A stretch of 64,000 bases of DNA from Caballeronia telluris (GCF_001544495.1 NZ_FCNZ02000012.1:62001-126000), one strand, 5' to 3'. Counted from the stretch's first letter, positions 27,027 to 35,771 are shown. Notes: generated from the sequence alone by a model not told the origin. Numbers and translations are program-made.

Positions 27027-28352
27027 TCAGTAAAGTGGCGCCGAGCGCAGTTCGTTCACTTCCTTCACGCTCACGGGCGCGCCGCGATTGCCCCACGTCG
27101 TGCGGATATACGTGACGACCGCCGCCACCTCCACATCCGACAGCGACTGCGCGAACGGCGGCATGCCATAAGGCTTCGGATTCTTGAAGGTGCCGGGCGG
27201 ATAGCCGCCGTTCAGCACCATGCGGATCGGATTGACCGCCGAGTTCATCACGATCGACTGGTTGTTCGCGAGCGGCGGAAAGTGCGGCAGCTTGCCCTGT
27301 CCTGCTGCCGCATGGCACAGCGCGCATTGCGCGTCGTAGACCTTCTTGCCGAGCGGCGCGAGATCGTTGCGCGCCTCGGTGACGGCCGGTGTCGGCGGCT
27401 CGGACTTGTCGCCGGAGCGCTGCGGCAGCGCCTTCAGATAGACCGCCATCGCGCGCACGTCGTCTTCGGTCAGGTACATCAGGCTGTTGTAGACGACTTC
27501 CGCCATCGGCCCGTAGACCGCGCCGCGGTTCGAGATGCCCGCGTGCAGGAGACCGACAATGTCGTCGATGCTCCAGTCGCCGAGACCGGCTTCCTTGTTA
27601 GACGTGAGCGAAGGCGCGTACCAGTTCTGCAGCGGAATCAGCCCGCCCTCGAACGCCTTCGACGCGACGTTGCCGCCGAGCGCGTTGATCGCGGTGTGGC
27701 ACATCGAGCAATGCCCGAGACCTTCGACGAGATACGCGCCGCGATTCCATTCCGCCGACTGTTTCGGATCGGGCTCGTATTCGCCCTGACGGAAAAAGAG
27801 CGAACGCCAGCCGATCAGCAACTGGCGCTTGTTGAACGGAAAGCGCAGTTCATGCGGACGATTCGGCTGGCTCACCGGCGTCGTGGACATCAGGTAGACG
27901 TAGATCGCGTCGGAATCGGCGCGCGTCACCTTCGTGTACGAGCCGAACGGCATCGCGGGATAAAGCAGTTCGCCGTCGCGCGACTTGCCCGTGTGCATCA
28001 TCGTGTAGAACTCGGCGGCGGTCCAGTTGCCGATGCCCGTCGCCTTGTCGGACGAGATGTTCGGCGTGAAGAGCGTGCCAAAAGGCGTGTCCATCGGACG
28101 GCCACCGCCGAACACCTTGCCCGCCGGCAGCGTGTGGCACGCGACGCAATCGCCCGCGCGCGCGAGGTACTCGCCGCGCGCGATCTGCGCCGCATCGCCT
28201 TTCGCGCCCGCCGCCGTCGCCTTGGGCGCGCTCGACTGCGCGCCGGCATCGGCGATGAGCGCGCCGGACATCGCCAGCGCGCCGATCGTCCGGATCAGCG
28301 CACGGGCCGAAGGCAGTTGCAGGCGTCGGAGACCGGGCACGTCGATGAGCAC
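27027..28352 (-). CDS. Tri-haem cytochrome c (alcohol/gluconate dehydrogenase cytochrome-subunit type)
   Basis: The 441-residue protein has a signal peptide (RTIGALAMSGALIADAGAQ) and three cytochrome c domains: CVACH (C69-H73), CSMCH (C215-H219) and CALCH (C343-H347). Segment phrases such as RGEYLARAGDCVACHT and PHFPPLANNQSI are typical of AdhB/GadC-type dehydrogenase cytochrome subunits. No dehydrogenase gene is present; it sits inside the oxidase operon, so it probably feeds the ba3 oxidase. The start is GTG 28352 behind GGAGGA, 10 nt after the preceding gene. Confidence 0.85.
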   Translation of the reverse strand: MLIDVPGLRRLQLPSARALIRTIGALAMSGALIADAGAQSSAPKATAAGAKGDAAQIARGEYLARAGDCVACHTLPAGKVFGGGRPMDTPFGTLFTPNISSDKATGIGNWTAAEFYTMMHTGKSRDGELLYPAMPFGSYTKVTRADSDAIYVYLMSTTPVSQPNRPHELRFPFNKRQLLIGWRSLFFRQGEYEPDPKQSAEWNRGAYLVEGLGHCSMCHTAINALGGNVASKAFEGGLIPLQNWYAPSLTSNKEAGLGDWSIDDIVGLLHAGISNRGAVYGPMAEVVYNSLMYLTEDDVRAMAVYLKALPQRSGDKSEPPTPAVTEARNDLAPLGKKVYDAQCALCHAAAGQGKLPHFPPLANNQSIVMNSAVNPIRMVLNGGYPPGTFKNPKPYGMPPFAQSLSDVEVAAVVTYIRTTWGNRGAPVSVKEVNELRSAPLY

Positions 28353-28362
28353 TCTTCCTCCG

Positions 28363-29106
28363 CTAGTTGGGAACGCTGCCGCACGCGAGCGGCATCTTGA
28401 GCGAACCGGCGGCAACCGGCACCGGATTCGCCGGCGCGGGCAGCGACGCAAGGAAGGCCGCTACCGCCGTGATGTCGCGGTCGCTCAACTGCGACGCGAC
28501 CTTCTTCATGCAATCGGGCGCGAGCGCGCTGCGGGTGCCGTAACGCCATGCGCCGAGCTGCGCACTGAGGTAGTCGGCATGCAGGCCGAGCAGGCCCGGA
28601 ATGGCGGGCTCCATGCCGGTCATCGCGGCCGCGTGGCACGAGACGCACGCGGGAATCTTGCGCGACGGATCGCCCTGCGTGACGATGGCCTTGCCGAGCG
28701 CGAGCGTCTTAGCATCGACGGTCACGGTGCTCGGCGGCGGAAACGGCGGACGTTCGGCCGCGAAGTAACTGGCGATGTCGCGCAGATACGCATCGGGAAG
28801 ATACGCGAGCAGATAGTTCATCGGCGGATACTTGCGGCGTCCGTCGCGAAACGCTTGCAGCTGGTTGTAGAGATAGCCGGCGGGCTTGCCGGAGAGACGG
28901 GGGAAATAGTCGTTGTCGGTGCCTTCGCCGCGCGGGCCATGGCAGGCGGCGCAGGCGAGCACGCGGGCAGCCATCGTGTCGGGCGCGCGCTCGTTCGTCG
29001 CGTCGGCGCTAAAGGCGTTCATGCTGAAGAACGCGAGAAGCGCATGGATCACGAATACGAAAAGGGCGCTGCGTCGTCCCACGTGTCCCCCGTTTCGATT
29101 CGCCAT
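28363..29106 (-). CDS. Di-haem cytochrome c4-type protein, first gene of the oxidase operon
   Basis: The 247-residue protein has a signal peptide (LFVFVIHALLAFFSMNAFSA) and two haem sites, CAACH (C52-H56) and CVSCH (C154-H158). Cytochrome c4-like phrases include HGPRGEGTDNDYFPRLSG and YLYNQLQAFRDGRR. It is periplasmic and soluble or loosely bound. ATG 29106 is used, but GTG 29082 behind GGGGGA would also leave a complete signal peptide. It heads the six-gene set ending at 23847. Confidence 0.86.
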   Translation of the reverse strand: MANRNGGHVGRRSALFVFVIHALLAFFSMNAFSADATNERAPDTMAARVLACAACHGPRGEGTDNDYFPRLSGKPAGYLYNQLQAFRDGRRKYPPMNYLLAYLPDAYLRDIASYFAAERPPFPPPSTVTVDAKTLALGKAIVTQGDPSRKIPACVSCHAAAMTGMEPAIPGLLGLHADYLSAQLGAWRYGTRSALAPDCMKKVASQLSDRDITAVAAFLASLPAPANPVPVAAGSLKMPLACGSVPN

Positions 29107-29415
29107 GTTCGACCCGTTGCATCGGGAGCGCCGGAGAATGCGGCGATCCGGCAACAGGCTTGTGTTAAGGCACTGCCAAAGCGATTGCTGGTGTCGCTTG
29201 CTTAACTGATCTTAGAAGACTCGTCGAAAATTGCCAGCATGATTCCTGCATCCGGGAATGCGAAAACGCTGAAATCACACGCGGCCAAAGCGCGCACCGC
29301 TTGGCACTTGAATAATCAATACCACTTTTTTAATGCGGGCAACAATAAGCGACGAGAAATCGCCCGCCTTTAATGCGCTTTCTTGACATAGATCAATTTC
29401 TATCCGGCTCGACGC
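29107..29415. other. AT-richer promoter region of the oxidase operon
   Basis: This 309-nt gap lies between the end of norR and the first cytochrome gene, and reads as the leader of the oxidase operon. It holds the FNR/ANR-type box at 29383-29396 and several AT-rich tracts (29310-29340). A short TTGATTATTCAA palindrome at about 29309-29320 has the wrong spacing for a second FNR box. Confidence 0.5.
29383..29396 (-). promoter_or_regulatory. FNR/ANR-type box upstream of the oxidase operon
   Basis: On the minus strand the site reads TTGATCTATGTCAA, one mismatch from TTGAT-N4-ATCAA. It lies about 277 nt ahead of the first cytochrome start. If it acts at -41.5, transcription would begin near 29348. 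This implies oxygen-responsive control of the ba3 oxidase. The transcription start is inferred. Confidence 0.55.
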
Positions 29416-31020
29416 TTATTTGAGGCCGAGTCGTCTCGCCAGTCGATTCAAATTGGCGCGGTCCATGCCCAGGTCACGCGCAGCCGCGGCCCAGTTCTGA
29501 TCATGGCGCGCGAGTGCGTCGAGGAGCAGCGTGCGTTCGAACGACGTCACCGCGCCGCGAAAGTCCTGCTGCGCCGGCGATGGCGCCTGCGGTGCGGGCT
29601 CGGTCTGCGGCGGCGAAATCAACTGACCGGCTGCATCGGACAAGCCGAAGTCGGCCGCCTGAAGCGTGAGGATGCGCGGACGCTCCCGATGCGCCGCGAG
29701 CGCCTTCAACGCCGTGCGGCCGATCAGATGCTCCAGTTCCCGCACGTTGCCGGGCCACGCATAACCGAGTAGCGCCGTCTGCGCATCGGCAGCGAGACGC
29801 AGGCTTTGCAGGCCGAGCCGCCGACGGTTCTCTTCGAGGAAATATCCTGCGAGCAGCAGAACGTCGCGTCCACGCTCGCGCAGCGGCGGCACGACGAGCG
29901 GATACACGCTCAGCCGATGATAGAAGTCCGCGCGAAAACGCCCTTCGCGCACTTCATGCGCGAGATCGCGGTTGGTCGCGGCGATCAGCCGCACATCGAC
30001 GGTATGTTCGCCATCGGAGCCGATGCGCTGCAATTGTCCGTTTTGCAGCACGCGCAGCAGCTTCGCCTGCACGGCGAGCGGCAGTTCGCCGACTTCGTCG
30101 AGAAAGAGCGTGCCGCCGTCGGCGAGTTCGAATTTGCCGCGCCGGTCCGACGAAGCGCCCGAGAACGCGCCGCGCACGTGGCCGAACAGCTCGCTTTCGA
30201 CGAGCGTGTCGGGAAGCGCCGCGCAATTCACGCTGATGAGCGGCTTGCCCGCGCGCGGCGAGAGCGCGTGGATCGCGCTCGCGACCAGTTCCTTGCCGAC
30301 GCCCGTCTCGCCCGTGACGAGCACGGTCAGGTCGCTCTTCGCGACGATCGCGATCTCGTCCTGCAAACGCTTGTGCTGTTTGCTCGCGCCGATCATCTCG
30401 CGACGGCTTGGCGCGCTCGCCTGCCGGTACGCTTCGGCGCGCTCGTGCTCTTGTTCGCTCGTGCGCGCGAGCGAATCAATGCGCTCGACCACGCTCACCG
30501 TCGCTGCCGCGAGACTCAGGAAGGCTTCGAGCGCACCCATGTCGACGCTGTCGAAGCGCGCCGGGTCCAGCGCGTCGAGCGTCAGGAGGCCCCACGGCCG
30601 GCCGCCGATGAAAAGCGGACAGCCGAGGCAATCGTGCACTTCGAGATCGCCGCTGACGCCCTTCACGAGCCCGTCGTAGGGATCGGGCAGGTTCGAGTCG
30701 GCGGCGAATCGTGTCGGTCCGGATTGCGCGAGCAGTTGCGCAAAGCGCGGATGCTCGGCAACGCGAAAGCGCCGGCCGAGCGTGTCGCTCGTGAGACCGT
30801 CGATGGCGAGCGGCACGAGCGTGTCGCCGTCCAGACGCAGCAATGCCGTCGCATCGCTCGGAAAGAGGGCGCGCAGGCTTTGCAGGAGCCGCCGGTAGCG
30901 CTCGGTGTCGGAGAGATCGCGCGACAAGTCTTGCATGAGCGGCACGAGCGCGTCGAGGAGCTCTTTTGCAGTCGAATTGACTACTAAAGGAGTCTTATTG
31001 ACCAGAGTCTTATTGACCAT
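29416..31020 (-). CDS. norR: Nitric-oxide-responsive sigma-54 activator NorR
   Basis: The 534-residue protein has an N-terminal GAF domain with the NO-sensing surroundings known from NorR (LGRRF, FAADSNLPDPYDGL, HDCLGCPLF). The AAA+ domain has Walker A GETGVGKE (237-244), the sigma-54 loop GAFSGA (284-289) and Walker B GTLFLDEVGE. The C-terminal Fis-type HTH ends RLARRLGLK. The loop has Ser where GAFTGA has Thr. The first 17 codons coincide with three NorR-type operator sites and have no clear ribosome site. A perfect TATAAT (31026-31031) ends 5 nt before the ATG, suggesting a leaderless message. It is divergent from hmp-nnrS, its expected targets. Confidence 0.93.
   Translation of the reverse strand: MVNKTLVNKTPLVVNSTAKELLDALVPLMQDLSRDLSDTERYRRLLQSLRALFPSDATALLRLDGDTLVPLAIDGLTSDTLGRRFRVAEHPRFAQLLAQSGPTRFAADSNLPDPYDGLVKGVSGDLEVHDCLGCPLFIGGRPWGLLTLDALDPARFDSVDMGALEAFLSLAAATVSVVERIDSLARTSEQEHERAEAYRQASAPSRREMIGASKQHKRLQDEIAIVAKSDLTVLVTGETGVGKELVASAIHALSPRAGKPLISVNCAALPDTLVESELFGHVRGAFSGASSDRRGKFELADGGTLFLDEVGELPLAVQAKLLRVLQNGQLQRIGSDGEHTVDVRLIAATNRDLAHEVREGRFRADFYHRLSVYPLVVPPLRERGRDVLLLAGYFLEENRRRLGLQSLRLAADAQTALLGYAWPGNVRELEHLIGRTALKALAAHRERPRILTLQAADFGLSDAAGQLISPPQTEPAPQAPSPAQQDFRGAVTSFERTLLLDALARHDQNWAAAARDLGMDRANLNRLARRLGLK
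30971..31017. promoter_or_regulatory. Three NorR-type enhancer sites
   Basis: GTCGAATTGAC (30971-30981), GTCTTATTGAC (30992-31002) and GTCTTATTGAC (31007-31017) each fit GT-N7-AC with a GTC/GAC dyad. Three such sites are the arrangement known for NorR-controlled promoters. They lie inside codons 2-17 of norR and about 75-110 nt upstream of the inferred hmp transcription start. Confidence 0.7.
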
Positions 31021-31059
31021 GCCGAATTATAAACCATTGATTTTCTTGATATTCGAATC

Positions 31060-31075
31060 TGGCACGGATCGTGGA
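31060..31075 (+). promoter_or_regulatory. Sigma-54-type promoter of hmp-nnrS
   Basis: TGGCACGGATCGTGGA matches the -24 element TGGCAC perfectly. The -12 element is weaker (GTGGA where TTGCA is usual). It lies 42 nt ahead of the hmp start and downstream of the NorR sites. Confidence 0.55.
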
Positions 31076-31116
31076 TAGAAACGCTGGATAATTCAACCCG
31101 ACGCGAGGACTCAAAG

Positions 31117-32298
31117 ATGCTGTCATCCGAACACCGTGCAATCATCAAGGCCACTGTTCCGCTGCTCGAAAGCGGCGGCGAAGCGCTCACGCGGCATTTC
31201 TACAAGATGCTTCTCGACGAGAATCCCGAAGTGCGCCCGCTCTTCAATCAGGCGCACCAGGCAAGCGGCGCGCAACAGCGCGCGCTCGCCAACGGAGTGC
31301 TGATGTACGCGCGTCACATCGATCATCTCGACAAGCTCGGCGGCCTCGTCTCGCAGATCATCAACAAGCACGTCGCGCTCAACATCCTGCCGGAGCATTA
31401 TCCGATTGTCGGACGTTCGCTGCTCAAGGCGATCCGCGAAGTGCTCGGCGAGGAGATCGCCACCGATGCCGTCATCGAGGCGTGGGGCGCGGCCTACAAC
31501 CAGCTCGCTGACATCCTGATCGGGCTCGAGGAAAACATCTACAGCGAGAAGGAACAGGCGCCGGGCGGATGGCGCGGCACGCGCGTGTTCCGCGTCGCGC
31601 GCAAGGTCGAGGAAAGCGACGAGATCACGTCGTTCTATTTCCGCCCCGACGACGGCCGCCAATTGCTCGACTTCCATCCGGGCCAGTACATCGGCTTGCG
31701 GCTCGTCATCGACGGCGAGGAAGTGCGCCGCAACTATTCGCTCTCGGCGGCGCCGAACGGACGCGAGTATCGCATCAGCGTGAAGCGCGAGCCGAACGGC
31801 AAGGTGTCGAATCATCTGCATGCGAACGTGCATGAGAACGACGCGCTGGAACTCTTCGCGCCGTCGGGCGACTTCAGGCTCGAACACAACGAGAAGCCGC
31901 TCGTCCTGATCAGCGGCGGAGTCGGCATCACGCCGACGCTCGCGATGCTGCAGGCCGCGCTCGCGACCCAACGCGTCGTGCATTTCATCCATGCCGCGCG
32001 CCACGGCGGCGTGCACGCGTTCCGCGATCACATCGAAGCGCTGGCGCAACGTCATCCGCAACTGAAGCGCTTCTACTGCTACGAACATCGCCGCGACGAA
32101 GACGATCACGCGCACGGTTTCGGTCATATCGACGAAGCGCGGCTGCATCAATGGCTGCCCGAAACGCGCGACGTCGATGCATATTTCCTCGGACCGGCCG
32201 CTTTCATGAAGGCCGTGAAGAAGCACCTGAAGGCGCTCGGCGTACCGGAATCGCAGACCCGCTATGAGTTCTTCGGTCCGGCGGCGGCGCTGGAATGA
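31117..32298 (+). CDS. hmp: Flavohaemoglobin, nitric oxide dioxygenase
   Basis: The 393-residue protein has a globin domain (residues 1-138) with proximal haem H85 (INKHVALNI), distal Y29 and E137. A ferredoxin-reductase module follows, with FAD motif RNYSLS (205-210) and NAD motif GGVGITP (267-273). It converts NO and O2 to nitrate in the cytoplasm using NAD(P)H and FAD. It lies divergent to norR behind a sigma-54-like promoter and 22 nt ahead of nnrS, giving an NO-detoxification operon. Confidence 0.96.
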   Translation: MLSSEHRAIIKATVPLLESGGEALTRHFYKMLLDENPEVRPLFNQAHQASGAQQRALANGVLMYARHIDHLDKLGGLVSQIINKHVALNILPEHYPIVGRSLLKAIREVLGEEIATDAVIEAWGAAYNQLADILIGLEENIYSEKEQAPGGWRGTRVFRVARKVEESDEITSFYFRPDDGRQLLDFHPGQYIGLRLVIDGEEVRRNYSLSAAPNGREYRISVKREPNGKVSNHLHANVHENDALELFAPSGDFRLEHNEKPLVLISGGVGITPTLAMLQAALATQRVVHFIHAARHGGVHAFRDHIEALAQRHPQLKRFYCYEHRRDEDDHAHGFGHIDEARLHQWLPETRDVDAYFLGPAAFMKAVKKHLKALGVPESQTRYEFFGPAAALE

Positions 32299-32320
32299 CG
32301 AGCAGCCAGGGAACATCGCA

Positions 32321-33538
32321 ATGACAATTCATGAGCCCGCGACCGCGTATGTCGCGCCGCCCGGCAAGCACCAGCCTCACAAGCGCTTCGCCCTGTTCAA
32401 TCTCGGCTTTCGGCCGTTCTATCTGTGCGGCGCGGCTTGCGCGGCAATCGCACTCGCCGTATGGCTGCTCGTGCTCGGCGGCGTGCCGATAAGCGGCGGC
32501 TATCTGCTGAAGACGAACCCGGTCGGTTGGCACGCGCACGAGATGCTGTTCGGATTCGCGGGGGCGGTTATCGTCGGCTTCCTCTTGACCGCCGTGCGCG
32601 CGTGGACCGGGCGCAACACCGCGCAAGGCGCTGCGCTCGCTGGACTCGTCGCGTTGTGGCTCGCGGCGCGCGTGCTCGTGTGGAGCGGTCCGGCGCTGCC
32701 CGCCGCGATCGTCGACAGCGCGTTCATGCCGGTCGCGGCGCTCGTGCTCTTGCGGGCTCTGATGCAGGCCGGCAACCGGCGCAACTACTTCATCGTGCCG
32801 GTGCTCTTCGTCTTCGGCGCGCTCGATGCCGCGTTCCACGTCTTCACGACAAGCGGACGCGCCGATCTCGCGATGCGTTGCATCTATGCCGCCGCGGGCA
32901 TCGTCGTGCTGCTCGTCAGCGTGATCGGCGGGCGCGTCATTCCGATGTTCACCGCCAACGCGATTCCCGGTTTCGTCGCGAGAAAGTGGCGGCCGGTCGA
33001 ACTCGCGGCGGGGCCCGTCACCGTGCTCGCGCTCTTCGCCGATGCCGCCGCGATCGACTCGCGCGTCGTCTTCGTGCTCGCGGCTGTCGCGTGCGCGACG
33101 CATGTGGCAAGGCTGGTCGGATGGCGATCGTATCGCGTGCGCGGTCCGGCGATCCTCGCGGTGCTGCATCTCGCCTATGCGTGGATTCCGCTCGGCTTCG
33201 CGCTGCTCGCGTTGAGCGCGGCCGGCCGCGTGCCGCACACGATCGCGATGCACGCGTTCACGGCGGGCGTGATCGGCGGCGCGATCATCGCGATGGTCAC
33301 GCGCACCGCGCGCGGACACACGGGGCGTCCGCTCGTCGCGGATACGCGCGACATCGCGAGCTACGCGCTCGTCATGGCCGGATCGGCATTGCGCGTATTC
33401 GGCCCGCTGCTCGCGCCGCACTTCGCCATGCTCTGGATAGCGATCGCGGGCACCTGCTGGGTACTTGGCTTCGCGCTCTACCTGGGGGGCTATGCGCGAC
33501 CGCTCTGGCGTCCGCGCGCGGACGGCAAGCCGGGTTGA
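32321..33538 (+). CDS. nnrS: NnrS family membrane protein
   Basis: The 405-residue protein has about 12 membrane helices and the NnrS hallmarks FNLGFRPFYLCGA, WHAHEMLFGFAGAVIVGFLL and GRVIPMFTANAIPG. NnrS is a haem- and copper-containing membrane protein that protects against nitrosative stress in bacteria that make or meet NO. ATG 32321 is 22 nt downstream of hmp, so the two share the NorR-controlled promoter. The earlier in-frame ATG at 32264 lies inside hmp. Confidence 0.92.
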   Translation: MTIHEPATAYVAPPGKHQPHKRFALFNLGFRPFYLCGAACAAIALAVWLLVLGGVPISGGYLLKTNPVGWHAHEMLFGFAGAVIVGFLLTAVRAWTGRNTAQGAALAGLVALWLAARVLVWSGPALPAAIVDSAFMPVAALVLLRALMQAGNRRNYFIVPVLFVFGALDAAFHVFTTSGRADLAMRCIYAAAGIVVLLVSVIGGRVIPMFTANAIPGFVARKWRPVELAAGPVTVLALFADAAAIDSRVVFVLAAVACATHVARLVGWRSYRVRGPAILAVLHLAYAWIPLGFALLALSAAGRVPHTIAMHAFTAGVIGGAIIAMVTRTARGHTGRPLVADTRDIASYALVMAGSALRVFGPLLAPHFAMLWIAIAGTCWVLGFALYLGGYARPLWRPRADGKPG

Positions 33539-33940
33539 CGCGCCCTCCCTGCTTTCGCCAGTCCCCCGAATACGCGCGCGTTCCCTGCGCGCGGCGGGTT
33601 TCCCGCGAACGTCCTGAACGGAGATACTGGGTCATCGGTTCAACGACCGGTAACCCGGCAAAAACGTAACGCACTGGAGAAACGCATGAGCGCAAGCGTC
33701 GCTGTGACAGGTGGATCGGGGAGTCAACGCACGCGCATCATGCCGACATGAATAACCGCTCGCGCCGGTAACGCTCGGATAAAACGGGCGAGGAGACCAC
33801 CTGCCGGCAGCAGCGACAACGCGCATCGAGGGAAACATCCAGACGCGGCGGGCCAACCGCGCGATGCGCGTGCTCATATAAAATAACGGGCGACCTGCCG
33901 GGTCGCCCGTTTTACATTGCGTCGCCGTTTCGCGGATGAC
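33539..33940. other. Gap between convergent operons
   Basis: This gap separates nnrS and the glp transporter operon. It ends with the bidirectional terminator at 33885-33911. A 21-codon frame, 33686-33751, has a good GGAGA site but encodes MSASVAVTGGSGSQRTRIMP and a final T, which I do not recognise. No larger gene is supported. Confidence 0.35.
33885..33911. terminator. Bidirectional rho-independent terminator
   Basis: AACGGGCGACC (33885-33895) and GGTCGCCCGTT (33901-33911) form a perfect 11-bp stem with a 5-nt loop. T-rich tracts follow on both strands. It ends the glpSTPQUV message (minus) and can stop read-through from nnrS. Confidence 0.8.
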
Positions 33941-35683
33941 TCAGCGCACCTTGCCGCTCTTCCACGCCGAGAGCAACTCGTCGTACTTCACCGTCTCGCC
34001 CTTCGGCTTTTCGTTGGCGAGCTTCTTCCACGGCGCGTGCTGGTCCGACAGCCACTTCGACGGATCGCTTTCCGCGTTCAGTTGCGGCGCGCAGACCTTC
34101 ATGCCCGCGCGTTGCAGACGCGCAAGCACCTGGTCCATCTCCTTCGCGAGGTTGTCCATCGCGGCCTGCGGTGTCTTCTCACCCGCGACCGCCGTCGCGA
34201 CGTTCTTCCACCACAGCTGCGCCATCTTCGGATAGTCGGGGACGTTGTTGCCGGTCGGCGTCCATGCAACGCGCGCCGGGCTGCGATAGAACTCGATCAG
34301 GCCGCCGTACTTGTCCGCGTTCTTCGTGAAGTAGTCGCTATGAATGTCCGAATCGCGGATGAACGTGAGACCGACGATCGACTTCTTCAGCGACACGCTC
34401 TTCGACGTCACGAACTGCGCATAGAGCCACGCGGCCGCGCGCTGGTTGGCGGGCGTCGACTTGAAGAAGGTCCACGAGCCGACGTCCTGATAACCGTTCT
34501 GCATGCCGTCCTTCCAGTACGGTCCGTGCGGCGACGGTGCCATGCGCCACTTCGGCGTGCCGTCCGCGTTGGTCACGTTGCCGGGCTTGAGCATCGACGC
34601 CGTGAAAGCGCTGTACCAGAAGATCTGCTGCGCGATCTTGCCTTGCGCGGGCACCGGACCGGCTTCGTTGAAGGTCATGCCCGAGGCTTCGGGCGGCGCG
34701 TACTTCTTCAGCCAGTCGATGTACTTGGTCGTCGCGTACACGGCCGCCGGGCTGTTCGTGCCGCCGCCGCGTGACACCGAAGCGCCTACCGCATGGCAGC
34801 CGTCCGGCGTCACGCGAATACCCCATTCGTCGACGGGCAGTCCGTTCGGAATGCCCTTGTCCGCTTCGCCGGCCATCGAGAGCCACGCGTCCGTGAAGCG
34901 CCAGCCGAGCGACGGGTCCTTTTTGCCGTAGTCCATGTGACCGAAGACCTTCTCGCCGTCGATGGTCTTCACGTCGTTCGTGAAGAAGTCGGCGATGTCT
35001 TCATAGGCGCTCCAGTTGACCGGCACGCCGAGGTCATAGCCGTACTTGGCCTTGAACTTGTCCTGCAAGTCCTTGCGCGCGAACCAGTCGGCGCGGAACC
35101 AGTAGAGGTTCGCGAACTGCTGGTCGGGCAACTGATAGAGCTTCTTGTCGGGCGCGGTCGTGAAGCTCGTGCCGATGAAGTCCTTGATGTCGAGGCCCGG
35201 ATTCGTAAAGGCCTTGCCCTCGCCTTCCATGTAGTCGGAGAGCGGAACGATCACGCCATAGCGGTAGTGCGTGCCGATCAGGTCCGAGTCCGAAATCCAG
35301 CCGTCGTAGATGCTCTGGCCCGACTGCATCGACGTCTGCAATTTCTCGACGACATCGCCTTCCTGGATGATGTCGTGCTTCACCGCGATACCGGTGATCT
35401 CCGTGAACGCCTTGGCGAGCGTCTTCGATTCGTACATGTGCGTGTCGAGCGTCTCCGATACAACGTGCACTTCCTTCACGCCTTGCGACTTGAGTTTCGC
35501 CGCCGTATCGACGAACCACTTCATCTCGTCCATCTGCTGTTGCTTCGAGAGCGTGCTCGGCTGAAACTCGCTGTCGACCCACTTCTGCGCAGCCGCCGTA
35601 TCCGCAAGGGCGGCGCTGCTCGCCAGCGCCCCTGCGAAGATGCCTCCGACTGCAAGCGCGACGATCCGTCTCCTGTGTTTCAT
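33941..35683 (-). CDS. glpV: Glycerol ABC transporter substrate-binding protein
   Basis: The 580-residue protein has a signal peptide (IVALAVGGIFAGALASSAALA) and a large type-1 extracellular solute-binding fold. Phrases include EITGIAVKHDIIQEGDVVEK, SIYDGWISDSDLIGTHYRYG and GNVTNADGTPKWRMAPSPHG. The length and gene neighbours match GlpV of the rhizobial glpSTPQUV glycerol importer. It is the last gene of the operon, 88 nt after glpU. A CCCCGTTCGGGG hairpin at 35726-35737 lies in that gap and may stabilise or balance the message. Another polyol remains possible. Confidence 0.82.
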   Translation of the reverse strand: MKHRRRIVALAVGGIFAGALASSAALADTAAAQKWVDSEFQPSTLSKQQQMDEMKWFVDTAAKLKSQGVKEVHVVSETLDTHMYESKTLAKAFTEITGIAVKHDIIQEGDVVEKLQTSMQSGQSIYDGWISDSDLIGTHYRYGVIVPLSDYMEGEGKAFTNPGLDIKDFIGTSFTTAPDKKLYQLPDQQFANLYWFRADWFARKDLQDKFKAKYGYDLGVPVNWSAYEDIADFFTNDVKTIDGEKVFGHMDYGKKDPSLGWRFTDAWLSMAGEADKGIPNGLPVDEWGIRVTPDGCHAVGASVSRGGGTNSPAAVYATTKYIDWLKKYAPPEASGMTFNEAGPVPAQGKIAQQIFWYSAFTASMLKPGNVTNADGTPKWRMAPSPHGPYWKDGMQNGYQDVGSWTFFKSTPANQRAAAWLYAQFVTSKSVSLKKSIVGLTFIRDSDIHSDYFTKNADKYGGLIEFYRSPARVAWTPTGNNVPDYPKMAQLWWKNVATAVAGEKTPQAAMDNLAKEMDQVLARLQRAGMKVCAPQLNAESDPSKWLSDQHAPWKKLANEKPKGETVKYDELLSAWKSGKVR

Positions 35684-35771
35684 TGTCTTCTCCTCACTCT
35701 CACACCCCTTGGATCATCTGCCGGCCCCCGTTCGGGGTAACAACGGAACCGGATAACCGGATATCGGAGTG

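Noticed and set aside
29309..29320. TTGATTATTCAA as a second FNR box
   Set aside because: The half-sites are two bases too close for an FNR dimer.
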